14,202 nucleotides of DNA from Candidatus Pelagibacterales bacterium (GTDB lineage: Bacteria > Pseudomonadota > Alphaproteobacteria > TMED109). Numbering within the stretch: the first letter of the stretch is position 1; the number at the start of each line of letters is the position of its first letter. The position numbers and the translations under genes are program-made. The notes below the pieces were generated by a model. That model was given only the letters and a program-made list of their open reading frames with translations. It did no database searches and was not told the DNA's origin. The stretch lies in NCBI GenBank assembly GCA_002732015.1, contig PCCU01000016.1, forward strand, positions 1 to 14,202, read 5' to 3'. Shown here piece after piece: positions 1-5,392 of this stretch.

Positions 1-127
1 AGATTCCCACGCGTTACTCACCCGTCTGCCACTTTCCACTAAACCGAAGTCTAGTTTCTCGTTCGACTTGCATGTGTTAAGCCTGCCGCCAGCGTTCGCT
101 CTGAGCCAGGATCAAACTCTTAAGTTT
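1..127 (-). rRNA. rrs: 16S ribosomal RNA, 5' end (partial)
   Basis: The reverse complement contains the universal 5' 16S segment AAGAGTTTGATCCTGGCTCAG, followed by the conserved GCTGGCGGCAGGCTTAACAC region and GACGGGTGAGTAACGCGTGG. The mature 5' end is placed near 127 by analogy with E. coli, where six bases precede AAGAGTTTGATC. Only about the first 127 nucleotides are present; the gene continues leftward beyond the window, presumably followed by the rest of an rRNA operon. The short first variable loop and the GTGGCAGACGGGTGAG string look alphaproteobacterial; family-level placement is not possible from this much sequence. Confidence 0.97.
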
Positions 128-149
128 GATTTAAATTATATCGCTGACC

Positions 150-202
150 CGACACATATTGCTAACTAAAGCTTTTAGTTAAGATTTATATGCGCCGTGT
201 CG
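150..202 (-). other. Stem-loop in the 16S rRNA leader
   Basis: The leader between the rRNA promoter and the mature 16S end can fold. CGACAC at 150-155 plus ATAT at 156-159 pair with ATAT at 188-191 plus GTGTCG at 197-202, leaving GCGCC (192-196) as a bulge. Inside this, 164-180 is a 7-bp stem with a three-base loop (AACTAAA / TTTAGTT). It lies just upstream of the mature 16S end, so a role in pre-rRNA folding or processing is plausible. That role is inference; the pairing itself is visible. Confidence 0.55.
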
Positions 203-244
203 CAGTTGCCACCGTCGCCTATAAATCCCTTTTTAATATTCAAT

Positions 245-271
245 TTTCAAACAGCAGTCAGAATTTCTGAC
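245..271 (-). promoter_or_regulatory. rRNA antitermination site (boxB-like hairpin and boxA)
   Basis: On the minus strand TGCTGTTTGAAA (245-256) matches the E. coli rrn boxA TGCTCTTTAACA at 9 of 12 positions and continues into AATTGAAT, as in many alphaproteobacterial rRNA leaders. Directly upstream, 257-271 is a 15-base perfect palindrome (GTCAGAAATTCTGAC) that would form a hairpin in RNA, in the place where boxB sits in E. coli rrn leaders. BoxA RNA is the loading site for the NusB/NusE antitermination complex, which protects untranslated rRNA from premature termination. The order hairpin-boxA immediately after the predicted transcription start supports the call. Confidence 0.6.
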
Positions 272-279
272 AAGCTGAT

Positions 280-309
280 ATAATTACACCCAGAATCTTG
301 CTATGTCAA
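280..309 (-). promoter_or_regulatory. rRNA operon promoter
   Basis: A perfect -35 TTGACA lies on the minus strand at 304-309. The -10 is less certain: AATTAT at 280-285 (18-bp spacer, 4 of 6 matches) or TAATTA at 281-286 (17-bp spacer). Transcription would begin near 273, giving a leader of about 145 nucleotides. Upstream of the -35, about 310-340 is a run of A/T with long A-tracts on the minus strand, resembling an UP element that binds the RNA polymerase alpha C-terminal domain. This stretch also overlaps the divergent promoter of the crotonase gene. Confidence 0.55.
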
Positions 310-340
310 ATTAAAATTTTTATAGACACTATTTTTTTTT

Positions 341-346
341 TATACT
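341..346 (+). promoter_or_regulatory. -10 box of the crotonase-family gene
   Basis: TATACT (5 of 6 to consensus) ends ten bases before the ATG at 357, so transcription would start about at the start codon or a few bases before. No Shine-Dalgarno sequence is present, which fits a leaderless or nearly leaderless mRNA. There is no good -35 at 17 bp: TAGACA at 323-328 resembles one but is only 12 bp away. A run of ten T (332-341) abuts the box. In such AT-rich DNA a chance match is possible. Confidence 0.35.
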
Positions 347-356
347 TAAATAAACT

Positions 357-1016
357 ATGCCTTCTAATGTAATAAATTCAACAAATATAGAGAATAATAT
401 TCTCAACATAGAGTTCAAAAATATTAGAAATAACAATGCTTTAAGTTTATTAATGCTTGATGATCTCCTTACAATACTATCACGAAAAAATTTAAATAAA
501 AAATATCAAGTTATTGTTTTCAAAGGATATGGAAATAGTCCATTTAGTGCTGGAGCCGACTTAAATGATATTAAAATGTTAAAAAAAACAAATAACATTG
601 AAATTTATCATAAAAAACTTAATGCTGTGCTTAATAAATTAAGAAAATTAAATATTATAACGGTATCAGTAATAAATGATTTTTGCATAGGGGCTGGTTT
701 TATTTTTTCTATGTACACAGATATAAGCATCGTCAACGATAATTGTATATTTTCTATTCCTGCTTCTAAATTAAATATTAAACTACCTAAATCTCAATTG
801 GATTATATATTTAATAAGTTTCCTAAAAATAAATTATTAAAAGAAGTAATTTTAACAGGAAGAAAATTCACAGCTTACGAAGCTTTAAATTTTCATCTAA
901 TAAATATAGTTTACCAAAATAAAAACTTTAAAAAAAAATACCTAGACTTTTTATCTAATTTTATGAAAAATGATGAGAAAATAAGGGGTTACTACTTCAA
1001 AAAATTATATCATTGA
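357..1016 (+). CDS. Crotonase (enoyl-CoA hydratase/isomerase) superfamily protein, short
   Basis: The crotonase fold is recognised from FSAGADL (63-69), whose backbone forms half of the oxyanion hole, the IGAG turn (111-114) for the other half, the FSIPASKL segment (132-139), and the ILTGRKFTAYEALNFHLIN stretch (165-183). Family members act on acyl-CoA thioesters. At the places of the two catalytic glutamates of classical enoyl-CoA hydratase this protein has Ile116 and Ala136. The PASKL segment resembles a subfamily with PAARLGL at that point, so the second loss may be a subfamily trait rather than decay. At 219 residues it is about 40 shorter than usual and lacks most of the C-terminal helical region. 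It is Lys/Asn-rich, diverges from the rRNA promoter, and runs convergently into bfd 11 bp away. The ATG follows TATACT with no ribosome binding site. The substrate cannot be told. Confidence 0.85.
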   Translation: MPSNVINSTNIENNILNIEFKNIRNNNALSLLMLDDLLTILSRKNLNKKYQVIVFKGYGNSPFSAGADLNDIKMLKKTNNIEIYHKKLNAVLNKLRKLNIITVSVINDFCIGAGFIFSMYTDISIVNDNCIFSIPASKLNIKLPKSQLDYIFNKFPKNKLLKEVILTGRKFTAYEALNFHLINIVYQNKNFKKKYLDFLSNFMKNDEKIRGYYFKKLYH

Positions 1017-1027
1017 TAATGAAAAAA

Positions 1028-1210
1028 TTAACTACCAGAGTTTGTTAGTGTAGTTTTATTGTTTAATAGGTCCTCCATGTAACTAATACATTTTCCGCAT
1101 TTAGGACTGCAATTATAATAAGAGTAGATATGTTTAGTATGAGAAATGCCATTGCCTACAGCTTTTTCAATTTTTTTACTGGTTAAGTTATTACAAATAC
1201 AAACATACAT
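1028..1210 (-). CDS. bfd: Bacterioferritin-associated ferredoxin, [2Fe-2S]
   Basis: This 60-residue protein has the Bfd-type [2Fe-2S] cysteine pattern at exactly the E. coli positions: Cys4 and Cys6 in MYVCIC, and Cys38 and Cys41 in CSPKCGKC, with an extra Cys34. In studied bacteria Bfd binds bacterioferritin and passes electrons to the stored ferric core, so that iron is released when iron is short. The length matches the family (about 60-75). No bacterioferritin gene is in the window. It starts with ATG and has no Shine-Dalgarno site; a promoter with a -10 box six bases before the ATG suggests a leaderless mRNA. The promoter is covered by an iron-regulator-type operator, consistent with induction under iron limitation. 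A related use of this fold, as an electron carrier in other Fe-S systems, cannot be excluded. Confidence 0.88.
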   Translation of the reverse strand: MYVCICNNLTSKKIEKAVGNGISHTKHIYSYYNCSPKCGKCISYMEDLLNNKTTLTNSGS

Positions 1211-1216
1211 GCATAA

Positions 1217-1245
1217 ACTCTAATGAAAATGAGAATTAATGTCAA
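1217..1245 (-). promoter_or_regulatory. bfd promoter
   Basis: On the minus strand a perfect -35 TTGACA (1240-1245) is followed after 17 bp by TAGAGT (1217-1222; 4 of 6, with the key TA and final T). The -10 box ends six bases before the ATG of bfd at 1210, so the transcript should begin at or next to the start codon. The iron-type operator covers the -35 and the spacer. Confidence 0.55.
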
Positions 1246-1266
1246 TATAATTAAGAATTATTCTCA
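1224..1266. promoter_or_regulatory. Fur- or RirA-like iron operator between bfd and panB
   Basis: Compared with the 7-1-7 Fur consensus TGATAATnATTATCA, three sites match: 1224-1238 (10 of 14), 1230-1244 (TGAGAATTAATGTCA, 11 of 14) and 1252-1266 (TAAGAATTATTCTCA, 11 of 14). The first two are offset by 6 bp, the arrangement of overlapping repeats in a classical Fur box; 1224-1243 matches the 19-20 bp E. coli-style Fur box at 15 of 20. The 1230-1244 site also fits the alphaproteobacterial RirA pattern TGA-N9-TCA exactly. It covers the bfd -35 and spacer, so binding should repress bfd. Which regulator acts here is not decidable from sequence. Confidence 0.55.
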
Positions 1267-1317
1267 AAAAAAAATATTTGTAAAAATAATAAATTATCGC
1301 TAATTTATTTACTTGAA

Positions 1318-2127
1318 ATGACTGATACAATTATTAATAGGTACACAGTTCCAGAAATATTTTTAAAAAAAAATAAATCTAAGATAGTTTCGTTATCTTG
1401 TTATACTGCTCAGTTTGCAAAAATAGCTGACAAATACGCAGATATCATTCTAGTAGGAGACTCAATGGGAATGGTTATCTACGGTCAAAAAAATACACTC
1501 TCAGTTACTAAACAAATGATGATAGAACATGGAAAAGCAGTGGTTAATAGTACTAAAAGAGCTTTAGTAGTTATAGATCTACCCTTTGGCACTTATGAAA
1601 ATTCAAAAAAAAGAGCTTTTAAAGTGTCAACAGAAATTTTATCTAAAACTGGAGCAAGCGCCGTGAAACTTGAAGGAGGAATAGAATTAGCAGATACGAT
1701 TCACTATTTAGTAGAAAGAGGTATTCCTGTAATGGGGCATATTGGTCTTATGCCTCAAAGAATTAATATTAAAGGAAAGTTTATTTCCCAAGGACACTCA
1801 TCTTTAGAGGTAAAAAAAATTATTACAGATGCTAAAAGTATTTCTTCTGCAGGAGTTTTTTCAATAGTAGTAGAAGCCGTCAAAGAAAGTTTAGGCAAAA
1901 AAATTACGAGCAGTGTATCTGCACCTACAATAGGTATAGGTGCAGGAAAATATTGTGATGGACAAATTCTAGTAACTGCGGATATGCTAGGATTATCTGA
2001 CACATTTACACCAAAATTTGTAAAAAAATATGCTAATTTATACAGTGATATAGATGAAGCTATAAAAAAATATAAAAATGAAGTTTTAAATGGTAAATTT
2101 CCGTCAGCTAAAAATATTTACAATTAA
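1318..2127 (+). CDS. panB: 3-methyl-2-oxobutanoate hydroxymethyltransferase
   Basis: PanB transfers a hydroxymethyl group from 5,10-methylenetetrahydrofolate to 2-oxoisovalerate to make ketopantoate, the first committed step of pantothenate and hence coenzyme A synthesis. The 269 residues match the family length (about 260-280) and form one TIM barrel. Recognised motifs are LVGDSMGM (45-52; Mg ligand Asp48), VIDLPFGTY (85-93; Mg ligand Asp87), VKLEGG (116-121; substrate Lys117 and Mg ligand Glu119), GHIGLMPQ (140-147), catalytic Glu186 in VVEAV, and the following IGIGAG loop. Every expected active-site residue is present. No panC or panE is adjacent. It diverges from bfd; the 107-bp gap holds the iron-type operator, and no strong own promoter or ribosome binding site is seen. 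The ibpA-like gene follows after 17 bp, probably in the same transcript. Confidence 0.96.
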   Translation: MTDTIINRYTVPEIFLKKNKSKIVSLSCYTAQFAKIADKYADIILVGDSMGMVIYGQKNTLSVTKQMMIEHGKAVVNSTKRALVVIDLPFGTYENSKKRAFKVSTEILSKTGASAVKLEGGIELADTIHYLVERGIPVMGHIGLMPQRINIKGKFISQGHSSLEVKKIITDAKSISSAGVFSIVVEAVKESLGKKITSSVSAPTIGIGAGKYCDGQILVTADMLGLSDTFTPKFVKKYANLYSDIDEAIKKYKNEVLNGKFPSAKNIYN

Positions 2128-2144
2128 AAAGTACAAGGTTTTTT

Positions 2145-2567
2145 ATGCCTCTTGATTTAAGTTATCTTTTTCATGCAACTATAGACCTTGAAAACTTTAA
2201 TAGATTGCTAAAGTCTTCATTGTCTAAAAGTACAAACTCTAGTTATCCTCATTATAATATATTAAAATTAGATGAAAATAATTATAGAATTACTCTAGCA
2301 CTTGCAGGGTTTTCAAAAAATAATGTCGAAATTCTTCTTGAGGAGAATATTTTAGTTATAAGAAGTATTCTTACTCCTAACTTTGATAAAAATGAATATT
2401 TGTATAAAGGAATAGCAAATAGAGCTTTTCAAAAAAAATTTCAACTTGCAAAGAATGTTAAAGTAGATAATGCTTTTTTCGAAAACGGATTACTTAATAT
2501 AGATTTATTAAAATTTAAGCCAGAAAGAAAAAAAGTAATGAGAATAAACATACAAAGCAATAATTAG
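2145..2567 (+). CDS. ibpA: IbpA-type small heat shock protein (Hsp20)
   Basis: Small heat shock proteins form cytoplasmic oligomers that hold unfolded proteins until DnaK/ClpB refold them. This 140-residue protein resembles E. coli IbpA along its length: an N-terminal arm with YPHYNI (34-39), an alpha-crystallin domain at about 36-125 with YRITLALAGF (47-56), the L-x-V/I-x-x strand around 70-73, the AFQKKFQLAKNV stretch (94-105), and NGLLNIDL (114-121). The C-terminal tail carries the oligomer-forming IxI motif (134-136). ATG is preceded by AAGG at 2135-2138, six bases away. It lies 17 bp after panB and ends 3 bp before the converging GT9 gene. No heat-shock promoter or thermometer hairpin could be recognised in the short upstream gap, so expression may depend on the panB transcript. 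Confidence 0.93.
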   Translation: MPLDLSYLFHATIDLENFNRLLKSSLSKSTNSSYPHYNILKLDENNYRITLALAGFSKNNVEILLEENILVIRSILTPNFDKNEYLYKGIANRAFQKKFQLAKNVKVDNAFFENGLLNIDLLKFKPERKKVMRINIQSNN

Positions 2568-2570
2568 TTT

Positions 2571-3512
2571 TTAAGAGATTATTTGCAAACAGGCATTAAA
2601 TACATCTTGAACTTTTAAGCTTTTCATTAACGAACTATCATCAAATCTGTCATACCCTTTTACTTCAACTAATTGACTGTAAGTTTCAGGAGTTCTTATA
2701 AAATGACTATTTTTTCCCCAAGGCCTATAAATTGTACTTTTACTAGGGCCAAAAAGAGCAAGGTTTTTTACATTAGAAGCTGCTGCTAGATGTGTTAGGC
2801 CTGAGTCATTTCCGATAAAAAAGCTACATAATTTAAATAACTCATAAATTTCTAAAACTTGAAGTTTACCTGCTAAATTAAATACAGCTAAATTATTAAG
2901 AGATTTTTTTAATTCCTCACAATGAATGCTTTCATCTCGACTACCTAATAAAATAACTGAAGAAAAATATTTGTTTTCTTTTCTCATTAACTTCTTTATT
3001 AATTTTTTATAATTTTGTAATGGCCAATTTTTTCTTTTCCAATTTGTTATTGGAGCAATAACTAAAATTGGAGATTCTATTTTAATTTTATTTATTAAAT
3101 TTATTACTATTTTTCTATTAGATTTATTTGATGGAATGAAAGGTGAGCGACCCTTTTTCAAATTAACTAAATTACAATAGCTTTCAACCTTATGAATTTC
3201 ATTGCCTCTATCATTATACCTGATTATGGATTTCTTTCTTATAATTCTACTTAATAAGGAGTTTCTTAAATCTATAACTAAGTCCCATTTTACAGGTTCT
3301 AACAAATTATATGCTTCTAACCAGTGTAATCCTCTTTTTTTTTTATTAAGTGTTATTACTCTTTTTACAGAAGAGAAACTAGAATAAATATTTTTTGATA
3401 AAGAGCTACAAATTATCGTAATCTTACAATTTTTTTTATTGTAATAATTTAAGATAGGTGTTGATAAAATAGCATCTCCTAATCTGGTATTACCTATAAA
3501 AAGTACTTTCAC
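2571..3512 (-). CDS. Glycosyltransferase family 9 (heptosyltransferase-like)
   Basis: The 313-residue protein has the two-domain GT-B layout of GT9 enzymes, which add ADP-heptose to lipopolysaccharide inner core at the inner face of the membrane. The N-terminal MKVLFIGNTRLGDAILSTP carries the GT9 catalytic-type Asp13. The C-terminal donor domain has APITNWKRKNWP (153-164) and IGNDSGLTHLAAAS (233-246), with the Asp-Ser-Gly nucleotide-sugar loop at 236-238 and His241. Length is slightly below the usual 320-350. It begins with GTG; a good Shine-Dalgarno AAAGGA (3519-3524) six bases upstream, inside the end of the preceding gene, fixes that start. It overlaps the upstream GT4-like gene by 23 bp, so the two are very likely co-translated. 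The exact sugar and acceptor are unknown; heptose to a surface glycan is the family default. Confidence 0.88.
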   Translation of the reverse strand: MKVLFIGNTRLGDAILSTPILNYYNKKNCKITIICSSLSKNIYSSFSSVKRVITLNKKKRGLHWLEAYNLLEPVKWDLVIDLRNSLLSRIIRKKSIIRYNDRGNEIHKVESYCNLVNLKKGRSPFIPSNKSNRKIVINLINKIKIESPILVIAPITNWKRKNWPLQNYKKLIKKLMRKENKYFSSVILLGSRDESIHCEELKKSLNNLAVFNLAGKLQVLEIYELFKLCSFFIGNDSGLTHLAAASNVKNLALFGPSKSTIYRPWGKNSHFIRTPETYSQLVEVKGYDRFDDSSLMKSLKVQDVFNACLQIIS

Positions 3513-4530
3513 TAACTTTCCTTTCGAAATTTTTCACTACATCCTCCCATGGTATAATATAATTATTTAATTTAGAGTTATTCCGCAAAGTTAAAAAAAG
3601 TTTATTATCGCTTAATACTTGAATAATTCTTTTAGCAAAGGTTTTTTTATCTTTTACAATATAACCTGTTTCATTATGATAAATACAATCATAAATAGTA
3701 GCTGTCTCTCTAGCTATAACTGGAACACCAAACGCCTGACTTTCCAAAATACTTAGGTATTGTATATCGTTATCTAAACTAGGACACAAATGTAATTTAT
3801 ATTGTGTTAATTGAGAAATAAACTTTTCTTGAGGTAATGGTTCTTTAACACAAATACCTGTTCCTTTATTTAATTCAAGAGTAAGCTTAATATTTCTTAT
3901 CTTTAAATTATTTGTACTTATATTACTTCCCAAAAGTTTTGAATAAATATGCAGTTCTACCCATGGTAATTTATGATGAATTAACTCCAGCCACAATTCT
4001 ACCAACCAATCTATACCTTTTAGTGGGTGAGTTGTGACAAATACATTAGAGTTATTTAGGCCTACATTTCTAGATTCTATGAAACTTTTATCTACTCCTA
4101 TTTTTAAGTGTACTTTAGGAACATATTGATAATTCTTCGGGAGAGCATTCACAACATAATTATTGGTATATAACAAACAAATTTTTTGTTTAAAAATTTT
4201 TATCAACGTATCTTTATTTATTTGATTATCAATTTTATAATGTAATAATAAAAATTTTATTTTAGACTTTATTTTATATTCAAGAAGATCAATATCTTGT
4301 ACTGCAATCAAAATATCTGAAGAATCAGATTTTAAGTTTTTAATCTGTTTCCAAGATACCCCTTCTTCTTTTTTATCTTTTTCTATTTTATTATAAAATA
4401 TTATTTCATGATTGTTTCTTGCCAGTTCTAAAGAAAAATTAATTAATATTTTTTGCAATGAATCTAGTGCTTTTAAATTTAAAGAACTTGCAGTAAAGTT
4501 TATACTATTGTCTATAAATATAATTCGCAC
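3490..4530 (-). CDS. GT-B glycosyltransferase, GT4-like
   Basis: The 346-residue protein starts with MRIIFIDNS, a Rossmann-type first strand of GT-B enzymes. The donor-binding half contains THPLKGIDWLVELW (167-180), ELHIYS (192-197), and LCPSLDNDIQYLSILESQAFGVPVIA (248-273), the GT4 E-x7-E region. There Glu263 is kept, while Asp255 stands where the first Glu is expected. The N-terminal acceptor half is divergent and gives no substrate clue. No membrane segment or signal peptide is seen, so it should act at the cytoplasmic face. The start is GTG (4530); no Shine-Dalgarno site precedes it, but CATAAT at 4541-4546 lies ten bases upstream. It overlaps the GT9 gene by 23 bp, making a two-gene glycan unit. 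Divergence from ygfZ leaves only 13 bp between start codons. Probably lipopolysaccharide or capsule related. Confidence 0.82.
   Translation of the reverse strand: MRIIFIDNSINFTASSLNLKALDSLQKILINFSLELARNNHEIIFYNKIEKDKKEEGVSWKQIKNLKSDSSDILIAVQDIDLLEYKIKSKIKFLLLHYKIDNQINKDTLIKIFKQKICLLYTNNYVVNALPKNYQYVPKVHLKIGVDKSFIESRNVGLNNSNVFVTTHPLKGIDWLVELWLELIHHKLPWVELHIYSKLLGSNISTNNLKIRNIKLTLELNKGTGICVKEPLPQEKFISQLTQYKLHLCPSLDNDIQYLSILESQAFGVPVIARETATIYDCIYHNETGYIVKDKKTFAKRIIQVLSDNKLFLTLRNNSKLNNYIIPWEDVVKNFERKVSESTFYR
4519..4524 (+). promoter_or_regulatory. Candidate -10 box of ygfZ
   Basis: A perfect TATAAT lies inside the first codons of the divergent glycosyltransferase gene, 19 bases before the ygfZ ATG, which would give a leader of about 12 nucleotides. 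No convincing -35 is found at 16-18 bp. Perfect hexamers are not rare in DNA this AT-rich, so position relative to the gene is the main support. Confidence 0.35.
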
Positions 4531-4543
4531 TAGATAACTAATT

Positions 4544-5392
4544 ATGAATTTTAAAACTAAAATAATTAAGATTAAAGGGAAAAACCTAGAAAGTTTTTTC
4601 CAAAATCTTGTTACTAACGATATTCAATTGTTACAGAATAATCAAGCTTTATATAGTGCGATGCTTACACCACAAGGAAAATATTTAGAAGACTTTATTA
4701 TTTTAAAGGATAAAGATTTTTTTTTAATAGAGGTAAATAGTCAAAGTGTTGATGAAATAATAAAGTTAATTTCTAAATATGACCTTAGACAAACCCTAAG
4801 TATTAGTATTGCTAAAGATATCAATACATTTTGCATTTTATATAATGACTTGCCAGCTAGTGTTATGACAGATTTAAGTAAGTATAAAATAATTAAAGAT
4901 AATAATTTTTTCATTTTCTCTGATCCAAGGAAAGCAAGGTATTTAGTAAGAATATGGGTAAATAAAAAAAATATTAAAAGCCTTCCCTATAATATAAATC
5001 TAGATAGTTCTAGTAAATTATTAAATTTGGAAAGAATAAAAAACTCTATACCTGACTCTTCAATTGATCTAGAAAAAGAAAAAAGCTTTATACTAAATTT
5101 TAACTTTGATAAATTAAATGCTATATCTTTTAATAAAGGCTGCTATATAGGACAAGAAAATACCTCAAGACAAAACTACAGAGGAAAAATCAAATATTTA
5201 TTAAAAACCATAATGTTAGTTGATGGTATTTTTCCCGAAATTAATACAGAATTATTTTCTGAAAAACAAAAAATAGGAGTTATGAAATCTCATGAAGAAA
5301 AATATGGATTGGCTTTGTTAAAAGTTGATAGTGCTAAAAAAGATAAGATACTTGCTTTAGATAAAATTAATTTTAGATTTAAAGTTATTTAG
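4544..5392 (+). CDS. ygfZ: YgfZ/GcvT-domain folate-binding protein for Fe-S cluster assembly
   Basis: YgfZ-type proteins (IBA57 in mitochondria) bind tetrahydrofolate and are needed for assembly or repair of certain [4Fe-4S] enzymes such as MiaB. The family signature K-G-C-Y-I-G-Q-E is present at 198-205, with Cys200 the conserved cysteine, followed by Arg209 and NYRGK (211-215). The N-terminal part matches the GcvT-like domain with FQNLVTNDI (19-27) and LTPQGKYLEDF (41-51). At 282 residues the length is ordinary. ATG has no Shine-Dalgarno sequence. It starts 13 bp from the divergent glycosyltransferase and ends overlapping ppdK tail to tail by 8 bp. Folate use links it loosely with PanB, which uses a folate co-substrate, but adjacency alone does not show a functional tie. 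Confidence 0.92.
   Translation: MNFKTKIIKIKGKNLESFFQNLVTNDIQLLQNNQALYSAMLTPQGKYLEDFIILKDKDFFLIEVNSQSVDEIIKLISKYDLRQTLSISIAKDINTFCILYNDLPASVMTDLSKYKIIKDNNFFIFSDPRKARYLVRIWVNKKNIKSLPYNINLDSSSKLLNLERIKNSIPDSSIDLEKEKSFILNFNFDKLNAISFNKGCYIGQENTSRQNYRGKIKYLLKTIMLVDGIFPEINTELFSEKQKIGVMKSHEEKYGLALLKVDSAKKDKILALDKINFRFKVI

Noticed and set aside
152..159. TGTGTCGG on the minus strand near 148-155 as rrn boxC
   Set aside because: It resembles the E. coli boxC but is about 90 bases downstream of boxA rather than close to it, so the match is not convincing.
150..202. Leader stem-loop as a tRNA or a transcription terminator
   Set aside because: No cloverleaf, anticodon arm or T-loop sequence fits, and no T tract follows on the minus strand; it is better explained as pre-16S leader structure.
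1755..2003. Open frame of 82 codons opposite panB
   Set aside because: It lies wholly inside the highly conserved panB gene, has no recognisable domain and no start signals; a shadow of the real gene.
3202..3387. 61-codon frame opposite the GT9 gene
   Set aside because: Antisense to a real gene with intact motifs; no supporting features.
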